From NCBI GenBank assembly GCA_963787415.1, contig CAWBCO010000001.1, positions 310,001 to 374,000 of the forward strand: a stretch of 64,000 nucleotides of DNA, written 5' to 3'. Under the pieces are notes generated by a model that saw nothing but the letters and a program-made list of their open reading frames with translations, did not search any database and was not told the origin of the DNA. Shown one piece after another: positions 26,592 to 35,587 of this stretch. How positions within the stretch are numbered: the first letter of the stretch is position 1; each line of letters begins with the position of its first letter. The position numbers and the translations under genes are program-made. This stretch comes from CAVUWL01 sp963787415. GTDB taxonomy: Bacteria > Actinomycetota > Thermoleophilia > Solirubrobacterales > 70-9.

Positions 26592-27349
26592 GGCTGGGGC
26601 AGAACTTCATCGCCGATCCCAATCTGCTCGATGCAATCGTCCGCGACGCCTGCCTGGTTGGCGAGGACGTGGTGCTCGAGGTCGGAGTTGGGGAGGGGGT
26701 GCTCACCTCGCGCCTGGCCAAGGTCGCAGGATACGTCCACGCGATCGAGATCGACCGCGGCCTGCAGGGCTCTCTCGCTGCGATCGCCGCGCTCGCCAAC
26801 GTCGAGCTGCGCTGGGCCGACGCGATGAAGCTTGACTTCGCCACGCTGCGCCCGGCGCCCAGCGCCGTTGTCTCCAACCTTCCCTACTCGGTCGCGACTC
26901 CGGTGATCTTGCGCACGATCGCAGAGCTGCCGGGGGTCGCGAGCTGGACCGTGATGGTCCAGCGCGAGATCGCCGAGCGCTTGCGCGCCGCTCCGGGCAG
27001 TCGCACCTATGGCGCCGCCAGTACGCTGGCCCAGATCGCCTGTCAGGTTGAGCTCCTGCGAAAGGTTGACCCAGCGGTCTTTCGCCCGCGTCCGCGGGTC
27101 GACTCCGCCGTCTTGCGCCTGCGCCGCAGGGGTCCCGCCGCCGACCGTGAGACCCGTGACCTGGTCCGGGCTGCCTTCGCCCATCGGCGTAAGTCACTTG
27201 CCCGCTCTCTCGAGCACGGTCGCCCCGGCGCGATGGCTGCGGCTCGCGCCGCTCTGGCGGAGCTCGGTCTTCCCGAGAACGCCCGGGCTGAGTCGCTCTC
27301 GGCTGAGGACTTCGTGGCGCTCTCAGCGAAGCTTCATCCCAAGGCCTAA
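26588..27349 (+). CDS. rsmA: 16S rRNA (adenine1518/1519-N6) dimethyltransferase
   Basis: Dimethylates two adjacent adenosines in the 3' hairpin of 16S rRNA during 30S assembly (KsgA). About 253 residues starting with VRLGQNFIADPNLLDAIVRD. SAM-binding VLEVGVGEGVLTSRL, the catalytic NLPYSV motif (SNLPYSVATPVILR) and PRPRVDSAVLRLR are all visible. Two consecutive GTG codons (26585, 26588) could start it; both overlap the tatD stop. The N-terminus is shorter than usual, lacking the 10-20 basic residues that often precede the LGQNF motif. Confidence 0.95.
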   Translation: MRLGQNFIADPNLLDAIVRDACLVGEDVVLEVGVGEGVLTSRLAKVAGYVHAIEIDRGLQGSLAAIAALANVELRWADAMKLDFATLRPAPSAVVSNLPYSVATPVILRTIAELPGVASWTVMVQREIAERLRAAPGSRTYGAASTLAQIACQVELLRKVDPAVFRPRPRVDSAVLRLRRRGPAADRETRDLVRAAFAHRRKSLARSLEHGRPGAMAAARAALAELGLPENARAESLSAEDFVALSAKLHPKA

Positions 27350-27365
27350 CCGGCGGCTCCGCCCG

Positions 27366-28196
27366 ATGCTCGTCCAAGCTCCCGCAAAGCTCAACCTCTG
27401 CCTCTACCTGGGGCATCGCCGCGGCGACGGGCTGCACCGCCTCTGCTCGCTGTTTGAGCCGCTTGCGCTCGCCGACCAAATTGAGGTCAGCAGGGGCGAG
27501 CGCGACGAGGTTCTCTGCCCGGGCGTGGGGGGCGAGAATCTCGCCTCTCGGGCCTTGGCGGCTCTGCGCTCGGCGGGTTGGAGCGAGCCACCCCTGCGGG
27601 TGCAGATCAAGAAGCGAATCCCGGTCGCGGCCGGGCTCGGCGGCGGCAGCGCAGATGCCGCGGCGGTCTTGGCCCTCGCCGCCGGAGAGGTTGAGGATCT
27701 GGCGGCCGTCGCCGCCGAGATCGGCGCCGACGTGCCGTCCCAACTGATTCCCGCCCTGGCCCTTGTGCAGGGCGGGGGTGAGAGGGTGAGCAGACTTCCC
27801 CGGCCCGCCACCCACGCCGTCTTGCTGCTCCCCGGAGGCGGCGGCTTGAGCACCGCAGAGGTCTTCGACGAGGCGGACCGGCTCGGGCTTGGGCGCGAAC
27901 GCGCCGAGTTGGACCGCCTCGCCCTCTCGCTCACAAAAGCAGCTGGTTCGGGCGCTTCGCCGCTGGCCTATGCCGAGCTCCTCACAAATGACCTTGAGCC
28001 TGCGGCCCGCTCGCTTCGCCCCGAGATCGGCGCGGCGCTGGAGCTGCTGCGAGAGGCCGGCGCACCGCTTGCCCTGATCAGCGGCTCAGGTCCCACCGCC
28101 TTTGGTCTCTTCGGCGGGCTCGCGGCCGCCATCGATGCGAGCGCGCGGATAGATCGCGATGACGCGATCGTCTGTGCGGCGGGGATCTCGCCATGA
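27366..28196 (+). CDS. ispE: 4-diphosphocytidyl-2-C-methyl-D-erythritol kinase
   Basis: GHMP kinase of the MEP isoprenoid pathway, phosphorylating CDP-methylerythritol. 276 residues from ATG 27366: APAKLNLCLYLGHRRGDGLH at the N-terminus, the GHMP ATP loop PVAAGLGGGSADAAAVL (about 85-101), and C-terminal LALISGSGPTAFGLFGG. The frame is open much further upstream but only this start fits the family. It lies 16 bp after rsmA and overlaps the DedA-PAP2 gene by 4 bp. Confidence 0.95.
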   Translation: MLVQAPAKLNLCLYLGHRRGDGLHRLCSLFEPLALADQIEVSRGERDEVLCPGVGGENLASRALAALRSAGWSEPPLRVQIKKRIPVAAGLGGGSADAAAVLALAAGEVEDLAAVAAEIGADVPSQLIPALALVQGGGERVSRLPRPATHAVLLLPGGGGLSTAEVFDEADRLGLGRERAELDRLALSLTKAAGSGASPLAYAELLTNDLEPAARSLRPEIGAALELLREAGAPLALISGSGPTAFGLFGGLAAAIDASARIDRDDAIVCAAGISP

Positions 28197-29680
28197 GGTT
28201 GCGGAGGGCGGAGACGAGCAGCCGCAGGTGGTTGGGACTGGCGATGATCGCCGCCGCGCTGCTGGTCGGCTACTACCTGCTCAGCCGCCAGCTCGGCAGC
28301 ATTGATCTACACCACCTGTTGGAGGAAATCTCCACGACGCTGGGCGCCTGGACCTACCTGCTGGTTGGCGTTTTTGCCTTCGCCGAGGCGGGCGCCTTTG
28401 TCGGTCTCATCATCCCCGGCGAGACCGTGATGCTGCTGGGGGGCGCGGTCGCCGGGCAGGGTGCGATCAACATCTACCTGCTGATCGCGATCGCCTGGTT
28501 CGCCGCCTGGCTCGGGGATAGCACCAGCTTCTTCATCGGCCGTCGCCTCGGGCGCGACTTCGTCCTCAGCCACGGTCCCCACTTCGGCATCGGCCACGAG
28601 CGCTTTGAGCGGGTCGAGGACTACTTCTCCCGCTACGGCGGAAAGACGATCTTCATCGGACGCTTCATCAGCTTGGTCCGCGCCTTCGCACCCTTCATCG
28701 CCGGCAGTTCTGGGATGCGCTATCGCGACTTTCTCCCCTACAGCATCCTTGGTTGTGGGCTGTGGGCCAGCGCCCATATCCTGATCGGCTACTTCTTCTC
28801 GCGCAGCATCGACACCGCCGCCAAGTACGCCGGCACGGGTGCCCTCGTCTTCGCCAGCCTGATCGTCCTCCTCGTCCTCGTGGTGGTCGGCTTCCGCTAC
28901 CTGCGCTGGGAGGACAATCGCCGCAAGGCGGTGGGTTGGATGCTCGACCATGCGGGGACTCGTTGGCTGGTGGTCTTGGCGCGTCGCTTCCAGCCTCAGC
29001 TGCGCTTCCTCTGGGACCGGGTCACGCCGGGGGGAACCTTCGGGCTGGAATTCACCTCGCTGATGGCAGCCCTCGCCGTCGCCCTCTTCGTTCTGATCGC
29101 CTACGCCGTGCACGTCGGTCACGAACCGGGCCCCACACCTGGCGATATCACCGCGATCGAAGTGGTCGAAAATATCCGCTCAACCTGGCTAACCGAGCTG
29201 GCCAAGGTCTTCAACGCGCTCGGCTCGGGGGCCCTGACCTGGAGCTTGACCGTGCTCTGTGCGGTGCTTTTGGCGATCCGTCGGCGCTGGGCGGAGTTCG
29301 CGGTCTTGCTCGCCGGGATGACCCTGATCTACGTCGGCTTCCACGCGATCCAGGTGGCGGCGAGCCGACCGCGGCCACCCGAACCGCTGATCGAAGCCTC
29401 GGGCTCCTCCTTCCCCAGCGGCCATGCCGCCTACTCGGTGCTCTACGTCTGGCTGGCTGTGACGATGGTCTTGCGCCTGCGCCCGGCGATGACGCGCGGC
29501 GCCGCGGTCCTCATAGTTGGCCTCGGGTTGACCGTCTTGATCGGTCTATCTCGGGTCTACCTGGGTGTGCACTACCTGAGCGACGTCAGCGCCGGTTGGG
29601 CGCTGGGCGTCGCCGCCTTCACCGTCAGCGCAGCGACGGCGCTAGTCATCTCCCAGTTGCGCCAGAATCCAGAGCGTTGA
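28193..29680 (+). CDS. DedA (SNARE-assoc) domain fused to PAP2 lipid phosphatase
   Basis: 495-residue polytopic membrane protein. The N-terminal ~220 residues are a DedA domain: FAEAGAFVGLIIPGETVML, the GDSTSFFIGRRLGRDF segment and the FIGRFISLVRAFAPFIAGSS motif, as in undecaprenyl-phosphate/phospholipid translocases. The C-terminal ~220 are a PAP2 phosphatase: ASRPRPPEP, SSFPSGHAAYSVLYV with the catalytic His, and GLSRVYLGVHYLSDV. The fusion could couple flipping and dephosphorylation of a polyprenyl or phospholipid substrate; this is inferred from the domain roles. It overlaps ispE by 4 bp and the next small gene by 4 bp. Confidence 0.92.
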   Translation: MRLRRAETSSRRWLGLAMIAAALLVGYYLLSRQLGSIDLHHLLEEISTTLGAWTYLLVGVFAFAEAGAFVGLIIPGETVMLLGGAVAGQGAINIYLLIAIAWFAAWLGDSTSFFIGRRLGRDFVLSHGPHFGIGHERFERVEDYFSRYGGKTIFIGRFISLVRAFAPFIAGSSGMRYRDFLPYSILGCGLWASAHILIGYFFSRSIDTAAKYAGTGALVFASLIVLLVLVVVGFRYLRWEDNRRKAVGWMLDHAGTRWLVVLARRFQPQLRFLWDRVTPGGTFGLEFTSLMAALAVALFVLIAYAVHVGHEPGPTPGDITAIEVVENIRSTWLTELAKVFNALGSGALTWSLTVLCAVLLAIRRRWAEFAVLLAGMTLIYVGFHAIQVAASRPRPPEPLIEASGSSFPSGHAAYSVLYVWLAVTMVLRLRPAMTRGAAVLIVGLGLTVLIGLSRVYLGVHYLSDVSAGWALGVAAFTVSAATALVISQLRQNPER

Positions 29681-29931
29681 CCCCCTCCGCCCTGATCGAA
29701 ATCGCAAATCAGTACCTCCTCTTTGGCGCAGCCGGCTTGATCAGCCTGATTGCCTTCGTCACCCTGATCCTGGTCCCGGCCGTCAGCTCCTACGGGCGGA
29801 TCTGGGAGAAGACCGCCGCCGGCTTCCTCTCCGTCTTCGTTCTCTGCGCCCTGCTGGTAATCGGCGTCGTCGTTGGCCTGGTTTTCGTCTATTACTACAA
29901 CGACATCGTCAATCTGCTTCACGGCAAGTAG
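29677..29931 (+). CDS. small two-helix membrane protein
   Basis: 84 residues from a TTG that overlaps the DedA-PAP2 stop as TTGA, a classic coupled restart. Two hydrophobic segments are visible (YLLFGAAGLISLIAFVTLIL and VFVLCALLVIGVVVGLVFV) joined by a short SYGRIWEKT loop, with a short NDIVNLLHGK tail. I do not recognise the family. Tight coupling suggests a partner of the DedA-PAP2 protein or simply an operon passenger. Confidence 0.72.
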   Translation: MTPSALIEIANQYLLFGAAGLISLIAFVTLILVPAVSSYGRIWEKTAAGFLSVFVLCALLVIGVVVGLVFVYYYNDIVNLLHGK

Positions 29932-29965
29932 CTCCCTCGAGCGCCGGGCTGGGGATAATGGGCGT

Positions 29966-31204
29966 ATGTCTGCGACCGCAAAGGGTCAAAAAGCGGCTGC
30001 AAATTCAGAGGCAGGCGATGACCTGGACCGACTCTCTGAAGCGGTCGAATCAGGCGCCGGCCTGCCCGCGGTTGCTCGCGCTGCGGCCAAGGTCCTGGAC
30101 GCCAGCGTTGTCCTGATCGATCGCTCAAGCGCGGTCCTCGCAGTGGCCGGCGCTTCGACCGATCAGGAGCAAAAGCTGCTGGCGGGGGGAGAGGAGGTGA
30201 GCACCGTGGAGCTGCGAGTCGCCGACACCGTGGTCGGCGAGCTGCGCTACCGCGCCAAGACGGCGCCTGAGCCGGCGATCGCTCGCATGGTGCGGACCCT
30301 GCTGGCGCTGGAGCTGGAGCGCTCGCGCGCGCCGGAGTGGGAGAGCGAGGAGGTTGCCGGGGCTTTTGTCAACGCCGTTCTCGATCGCACTGTGACCGAT
30401 CGCGCTGACATTCTCGCCCGCGCCGCTGAGCTCGGCTCTGAGCTTGAGCAGGGGGCCGGAGTGCTGGTCGTCCGTGCGGCGCCGCGCGCTGCCCAAACGG
30501 GCGAATGGCGGGCGCGGGTGATGACCCTGGTGCTGCGGGCGCTGCGCTCGCTGGCGCCCGGAGCGCTGGCGGTTGCAGAGGGAGGTGAGGTCGCCGCCGA
30601 AGTGGCGGTGATCGTTCCCGCCCTCAGCGATGAGCAGCTTGCCCGCGCCGCCAGCGGGGTCGCCCGCGAGCTGGGCGACAGCCTCTCGGGCTTTCACCTC
30701 AGCATCGGTCGCAGCCGCCGCGCCGGAGACCCGGTGGATCTCTATCGCTCCGGCAGTGAGGCGCGCCTTGCGGTCAACGTCGGGGAGGCCGAAGGTCGGG
30801 CGCTGCTCGCCTTCGAGGACACCGGCGCCTACCGTCTGCTGCTGCCCGCGATGAGCGAGGATCCGAGCGAGCTGGAGCGCTTTTATGCCGAGACGATCGA
30901 GCCGATCTCGGTCTATGACGAGCAGTATGAGACCGAGCTGGTGGCGACGGTTGAGGCCTACCTTGACAATGACGGCAATGTGGCGGCGACCGCCAAACAG
31001 CTCTTTACCCACCGCCACACGATCCGCTACCGACTTGAGCGGGTCAAGGAGCTGTGCGGGCACGACGTCTCTGCCACCGAGGGCCGGGAGAAGCTCGGCC
31101 TCGGCCTCAAGGCGATGCGCGTCCTCGGCATCGCCTCGCCTCGCGGGCCCGCGATGGAGCCGGGTGCCGAGGCGGGGAAGGTGCCGCGATCCTCTGAGGA
31201 TTAG
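29966..31204 (+). CDS. PucR/CdaR-family transcriptional regulator
   Basis: 412 residues from ATG 29966. A GAF-like N-terminal region (about 30-125; VARAAAKVLDASVVLIDRSS) is followed by a long central region with the CdaR-type HLSIGRSRRAGDPVDLYRSG segment. The C-terminal HTH_30 domain contains YLDNDGNVAATAKQLFTHRH and TIRYRLERVKELCG (about 325-375). Family members activate purine, sugar-acid or other catabolic genes in response to a ligand; the ligand here is unknown. It follows the small membrane gene by 34 bp and may end the operon. It is a separate lineage from the PucR-like gene at 5592. Confidence 0.88.
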   Translation: MSATAKGQKAAANSEAGDDLDRLSEAVESGAGLPAVARAAAKVLDASVVLIDRSSAVLAVAGASTDQEQKLLAGGEEVSTVELRVADTVVGELRYRAKTAPEPAIARMVRTLLALELERSRAPEWESEEVAGAFVNAVLDRTVTDRADILARAAELGSELEQGAGVLVVRAAPRAAQTGEWRARVMTLVLRALRSLAPGALAVAEGGEVAAEVAVIVPALSDEQLARAASGVARELGDSLSGFHLSIGRSRRAGDPVDLYRSGSEARLAVNVGEAEGRALLAFEDTGAYRLLLPAMSEDPSELERFYAETIEPISVYDEQYETELVATVEAYLDNDGNVAATAKQLFTHRHTIRYRLERVKELCGHDVSATEGREKLGLGLKAMRVLGIASPRGPAMEPGAEAGKVPRSSED

Positions 31205-31367
31205 CAGCCCGAGATCGATCCCGCGCCGAACCTCCTATGGACCGTGGTGAGCCGAGACGTGAAAACGGGTCAGAGTCGAGCCGAGTCAGGCAGCGGCTGC
31301 TGCTCGGCCGCCTGTCCCCTGGGGAGTCTCTCCGAAGCCGCCGATTAGCACTACGCTTGCAGTGCAC

Positions 31368-31438
31368 TGGGGAGTCGGCTAATGGCAAGCCCCGGGCCTT
31401 TGGAGCCCGCTATCCCGGTTCGAGTCCGGGCTCCCCAG
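31368..31438 (+). tRNA. tRNA-Gln(TTG)
   Basis: A 71-base cloverleaf. Acceptor TGGGGAG pairs with CTCCCCA, discriminator G. Anticodon stem CGGGC/GCCCG encloses loop CTTTGGA, giving anticodon TTG. T arm CCCGG-TTCGAGT-CCGGG. CCA is not encoded. A hairpin follows directly at 31441. Confidence 0.93.
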
Positions 31439-31440
31439 CT

Positions 31441-31474
31441 GAGATCTACCCGGTTGTGGCCTTCAACCGATCTC
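31441..31474 (+). terminator. hairpin after tRNA-Gln
   Basis: CGGTTG and CAACCG pair around TGGCCTT, extended by outer arms GAGAT and ATCTC. It starts 3 bases after the tRNA. It has no T run, so it is only a possible terminator or processing structure. The remaining 31475-31695 shows no gene I can support. Confidence 0.45.
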
Positions 31475-31695
31475 GGGAATTTAAATCGCAAGGGTCGGAC
31501 TGAGCGAGGATCAGCCGCACGCAAAGCCCCGGTCCATAGCGGCGGCTTCGGGGTCCAGACCAAGAAGCCGCGGGGTGTTGGCCGCCGTCGCTGCCGGCGG
31601 CGGATCGACCAATCCAAAGAGACAGAAATATCGGCCCGGGAGGCGCTGGACGGAGCAGCCTGAGTGCGTCCGGGTCGGCGCCTAGGGTCAGCTCG

Positions 31696-32277
31696 GTGGC
31701 GATCGCAAAGGTCGAAAAGGTCGAGTTGGACCCTCAGGTTCGGGCGCGGCTGGCGCGGAGCTGGAAGGGCCTGATGGCCGTTGGTGTGGTGGCGATCGTG
31801 ATCGGATGCGTGGCGATCGTGGTCCCCGCGGTCGCCTCGGTGGGGACCGCGATCTTCATCGGCTGGATTCTTCTAATCGCCGGAGCCTTCCTGGTTGCCG
31901 GCGCCTTCGCCGCCCACTCGATCGGAACCGTGGTGCTGCGACTCATCTGGGCCGGGCTGACCGTGATCGTCGGCGTATACCTGATCGCCGAACCGCACGG
32001 CGCCACCCTCACCCTGACCCTCGTCCTCGGGATCTACTTCCTCTTCATGGGTCTCACCCGGATCGTCGTCGCGCTCGCCGCCCACGGGCGCCAAAACGCT
32101 GGCCTGCTCGCTCTCAGCGGCGTCGCCGGCCTGCTGATCGGCGTCCTCATTCTCGCCAAGTTCCCCAGCTCTGCGGATTGGGCAATTGGACTTTTGGTCG
32201 GAATCGACCTGCTTTTCGCTGGCTGGACCCTGACCAGCGTGGCGCTGCTTGGTCGCGACCTCTCCCGCGCCAGCTGA
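31696..32277 (+). CDS. HdeD-like (DUF308) membrane protein
   Basis: 193 residues with six predicted transmembrane helices in three similar pairs, for example GLMAVGVVAIVIGCVAIVV, TAIFIGWILLIAGAFLVAG and LIGVLILAKFPSSADWAIGL. Repeated GW-type and glycine-rich helix motifs match the HdeD/DUF308 family, linked to acid resistance in E. coli but mostly uncharacterised elsewhere. Start is GTG. It precedes glmU by 32 bp on the same strand, yet a functional link is not expected. Confidence 0.85.
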   Translation: MAIAKVEKVELDPQVRARLARSWKGLMAVGVVAIVIGCVAIVVPAVASVGTAIFIGWILLIAGAFLVAGAFAAHSIGTVVLRLIWAGLTVIVGVYLIAEPHGATLTLTLVLGIYFLFMGLTRIVVALAAHGRQNAGLLALSGVAGLLIGVLILAKFPSSADWAIGLLVGIDLLFAGWTLTSVALLGRDLSRAS

Positions 32278-32309
32278 CGGGCGCATCCCACCCGGTCTAG
32301 GATTCTGGG

Positions 32310-33704
32310 GTGAATTCGTCCCTGGCCTTGGTGATGGCGGCGGGAAGGGGCACCCGCATGCGCTCCTCGCAGCCGAAGATGCTGCACCCAGTAGCTGGCG
32401 TGGCGATGGTCGCCTGGCCGATCCGTGCCGCTCGAGAGGCGGGGGTAGAGAGGGTGGCGGCGATTGTTTCCCCGGGCCAAGACATCTCGGCTGGCTTGCC
32501 CGAGGAGGTCGAGACCATCGTCCAGCCCGAGCCCGACGGTACCGGTGGCGCGGTGCGGGCGGCACTCTCTCTGGTCGAGTCCAGCCAGACCGTCCTCGTC
32601 CTCTCCGGCGACGTGCCCTTGATCTCTGGCGAGACGATTACCGCCCTGCTCGGCGCCCATGCCGACTCGGGCGCGGCGGCGACGATGCTGACGATCGAGC
32701 TCGAGCAACCCGGCGCCTACGGCAGGGTGTCGCGCGCTGAATCCGGTGAGGTGCTGCGGGTGATCGAGACCAAGGCGGCCGGTGATGCGAGCCCGCAGGA
32801 GTTGGCGATCTGTGAGGTAAACGCTGGCACCTACGTATTTGACGCAGCGCCGCTGGCGACAGCACTCCTCAGCCTTGGCGCCGACAACGCTCAGGGTGAG
32901 TATTACCTCCCCGACGTCTTGCCCGCTCTGCGCGATGCGGGGTACTCCGTCGCCGCCCACCTCGCCACCGACCTCGCGGTGACCATGGGGGTCAATGATC
33001 GCCGCGACCTGGCCGCGGTTGAGGTCGAGGCTCGCCGCCGCATTCTCGAGTCCCACATGCTCGCAGGGGTGACGGTGGTTGACCCTGGTTCCACCTGGAT
33101 CGAGGCCGGAGTCCAGATCGCCGCCGACGCCAGGATCGAGCCTGCCACCAGCCTGCGGGGGGGCACCGAGGTGGGCCGCGGCTGCGTGGTCGGCCCGCTC
33201 AGCACCCTCACCGATGTCCGATTGGGAGATGGAGTCTCGGTTTCGCACTCCTGCCTGCTGGAATGTGAGGTCGCCGCGGGCTGCACGGTGGGCCCCTTTG
33301 CCTACCTGCGCCCCGGCGCGGTGCTTGAGCCGCAGGCCAAGGCGGGGTCCTTCGTCGAGATCAAGAACTCGCGCCTGGGTGAGGGTGCAAAGGTCCCCCA
33401 CCTCGCCTACGTCGGCGACGCCGAAGTGGGGCGAGGGAGCAATCTCGGGGCCGGAACGATCACCGCGAATTACGACGGATTTCGCAAGAACTCGACCGTG
33501 ATCGGCGAAAACGTGCGGATCGGCGTTGACACAATGCTGGTTGCCCCGGTAGAAGTCGGCGACGGGGCCTACACTGGCGCTGGCGCGGTGATCAAAGACG
33601 ATGTGCCCGAGGGGGCGCTTGGCGTGAGCGAGAACGAGCAGAGAAACATCGAGGGATACGCAAAGCGCAAGGCGGTCGAGATGCGGGAAGACGAGAGCAA
33701 GTGA
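32310..33704 (+). CDS. glmU: bifunctional GlcNAc-1-P uridyltransferase / glucosamine-1-P acetyltransferase
   Basis: 464 residues. It makes UDP-GlcNAc for peptidoglycan. The N-terminal uridyltransferase has LVMAAGRGTRMRSSQPKMLH, VLSGDVPLISGETI and a Gly-rich nucleotide site. The C-terminal left-handed beta-helix acetyltransferase has hexapeptide repeats, GPFAYLRPGAVL, KNSRLGEGAKVPHLAYVGDA and NYDGFRKNSTVIGENVRIG. GTG start at 32310. The next gene, prs, overlaps it by 4 bp, the conserved glmU-prs order of many Gram-positive bacteria. Confidence 0.96.
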   Translation: MNSSLALVMAAGRGTRMRSSQPKMLHPVAGVAMVAWPIRAAREAGVERVAAIVSPGQDISAGLPEEVETIVQPEPDGTGGAVRAALSLVESSQTVLVLSGDVPLISGETITALLGAHADSGAAATMLTIELEQPGAYGRVSRAESGEVLRVIETKAAGDASPQELAICEVNAGTYVFDAAPLATALLSLGADNAQGEYYLPDVLPALRDAGYSVAAHLATDLAVTMGVNDRRDLAAVEVEARRRILESHMLAGVTVVDPGSTWIEAGVQIAADARIEPATSLRGGTEVGRGCVVGPLSTLTDVRLGDGVSVSHSCLLECEVAAGCTVGPFAYLRPGAVLEPQAKAGSFVEIKNSRLGEGAKVPHLAYVGDAEVGRGSNLGAGTITANYDGFRKNSTVIGENVRIGVDTMLVAPVEVGDGAYTGAGAVIKDDVPEGALGVSENEQRNIEGYAKRKAVEMREDESK

Positions 33705-34732
33705 GCACGATCGAGGAGCGTCCCCGGGCGGCGACGGCGATCCCCCATGACTACTCCAAGCGGCTGATGGTCTTCGGCGGCCGCAGTTCGATGGAGTTGA
33801 CCGCCAAGGTCGCCGGCAAGCTCGACCTCGACGTCGGCCAGGCGACGCTCAAAACCTTCGCCAACGGTGAGGTCTACTGCCGCTATGAGGAGTCGATTCG
33901 GGGGGCTGACGTTTTCCTCGTGCAGTCGACCTGCGGCAATGAGCAGACCAGGATGACCGCCAACGATGCGCTGATCGAGCTGCTGACGATGATCGACGCC
34001 GCCCAGGGCGCATCCGCGCACCGAATCATCGCCGTGATGCCCTGGTATGGATATGCGCGCCAGGACAAGAAGTCAGCGCCGCGCGAGCCGATCTCCGCCC
34101 GGATCGTCGCCAAGTGCCTGGAGGGGGTGGGTGTCGACCGGGTCCTGACCATGGACCTGCATGCCGGCCAGGTCCAGGGCTTCTTTCACGTCCCCGTCGA
34201 CCACATGACCGCGATGCCGATGCTCACCCAGTGGTTCGCCGATCAGAACCTCGCCGAGGAGCTGGTGATCGTCTCTCCCGACGCCGGCCGGGTGAAGACG
34301 GCGCGCAACTTTGCCCGTCGAATCGGCACCCACTGGGCCGTGATGGAGAAGGAGCGCCCCGCCCAGCAGGTGGCTGAGATCGGCTACGTGGTCGGCGACG
34401 TCAAGGGCCGTACGGCGGTATTGGTCGACGACATGATCGACACCGCGGGGACGCTGTGCGCGGCCGCCCAGACGGTCTTGGAGGAGGGTGCGGCGCGGGT
34501 GATCGCTTGCGCCACACACGGCGTCTTCTCCGGCCCCGCCTTCGAACGTCTCGCCTATCAGAACTCCGGCATCGAGCGAATCGTGGTTACCGACACGCTG
34601 CCGTTGCGCCCCGGGGCTCCGGAGAACATCACCGTGCTCTCAACCGCAAGCACCTTTGCCGACTCGATTCGCCGTATCTTCACCGACGACTCGGTTTCTG
34701 AGATCTTCGCCGGTGAGAATCAGCTCTTCTAG
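33701..34732 (+). CDS. prs: ribose-phosphate pyrophosphokinase
   Basis: 343 residues. It transfers pyrophosphate from ATP to ribose-5-phosphate, making PRPP for nucleotides, His and Trp. Landmarks: RLMVFGGRSSMELTAKVA, FANGEVYCRYEES, MPWYGYARQDKKSAPREPIS (flexible loop), MDLHAGQVQGFF, and the PRPP loop VLVDDMIDTAGTL. An N-terminal extension of about 15 residues precedes the usual start. GTG start overlaps glmU. Confidence 0.96.
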   Translation: MSTIEERPRAATAIPHDYSKRLMVFGGRSSMELTAKVAGKLDLDVGQATLKTFANGEVYCRYEESIRGADVFLVQSTCGNEQTRMTANDALIELLTMIDAAQGASAHRIIAVMPWYGYARQDKKSAPREPISARIVAKCLEGVGVDRVLTMDLHAGQVQGFFHVPVDHMTAMPMLTQWFADQNLAEELVIVSPDAGRVKTARNFARRIGTHWAVMEKERPAQQVAEIGYVVGDVKGRTAVLVDDMIDTAGTLCAAAQTVLEEGAARVIACATHGVFSGPAFERLAYQNSGIERIVVTDTLPLRPGAPENITVLSTASTFADSIRRIFTDDSVSEIFAGENQLF

Positions 34733-35466
34733 TGGCTTCTGAGAAGCTGCGCCTGGTCGGCCATAAGGGGGCCGACCTGATCGTTTCCGGAAACACGGTT
34801 GCGAGCTTTGGCGCGGGGGCGAGCGCCGGTGCGGACACGATCGAGCTGGACGTGCTCTGGACCCGCGACGGCCATCCGCAACTGCCGGCGGCCAAGCGCT
34901 CGCCGCTCCTCGTTGCCCACGATTGGCACGACGCTGCCGGGCGCTCGCCGCTTACCCTGGCCCAGGCCCTCGACGCTTTTACAGCCCCGCCGCTGGATCA
35001 GGTCGAGATCGACCTCGACCTAAAGCTTGCTGGCCGTGAGGATGAGATCGTCGAGGCGCTGCTTGAGCGTGACCTTCTGAAGCGGGCGATGATCTCAACC
35101 ATGGAGCTCTCCAGCCTGGCTCGAGTCCGCGAGCTGGAGCCGGGCCTGCGGCGAGGTTGGACCTATCCCAAGGTGAACAGGGACTGGGCTTCAAAGCGCT
35201 GGGCGAAGGGGCCGATGATGGCCGCCGTGATCGGGATGCGGCGCCGCCTTCCGCGCTTGGCGACGCGCCAGCTTACGGCGCTCGGGGTGGAGGCGATGTG
35301 GGTCTATCACCCGCTGATCTCACCCCGACTCGCTGCGGTCACTCGCTCAGCGGGGGTCGAGTTGATCGCCTGGACCGTCGATGATCTTGAGCGCATGCGG
35401 CGCCTCCTAAAGATTGGAGTCACCGGGCTCTGCTCCAACGATCCGCGTCTTTTCGGCCAGCTCTAG
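34732..35466 (+). CDS. glycerophosphodiester phosphodiesterase-like protein
   Basis: 244 residues of the GDPD TIM-barrel family: LVGHKGADL in place of the usual HRG start, NTVASFGAGASAGADTIELD, VLWTRDGHPQLP and VAHDWHDAAG, with the second-half DQVEIDLDLK metal site and WTVDDLERMRRLLKIGVTGL near the end. Members cleave glycerophosphodiesters to an alcohol and glycerol-3-phosphate. The catalytic His/Glu/Asp set appears to be present. GTG start shares one base with the prs stop. Confidence 0.88.
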   Translation: MASEKLRLVGHKGADLIVSGNTVASFGAGASAGADTIELDVLWTRDGHPQLPAAKRSPLLVAHDWHDAAGRSPLTLAQALDAFTAPPLDQVEIDLDLKLAGREDEIVEALLERDLLKRAMISTMELSSLARVRELEPGLRRGWTYPKVNRDWASKRWAKGPMMAAVIGMRRRLPRLATRQLTALGVEAMWVYHPLISPRLAAVTRSAGVELIAWTVDDLERMRRLLKIGVTGLCSNDPRLFGQL

Positions 35467-35587
35467 ACGCTGCTTGGAGCTAACCCAATCCCGCGCCCGA
35501 CCTTGCCGCGCACGGCCGAGCTCAGGTCCTCCGCGCGCAACCGGGCAGAACCCAACCCGATCTGATCCGGCTGATTTTGGTCTCCTC

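Noticed and set aside
27009..27365. Upstream extension of the ispE frame
   Set aside because: Overlaps rsmA in another frame; the ispE family start is at 27366.
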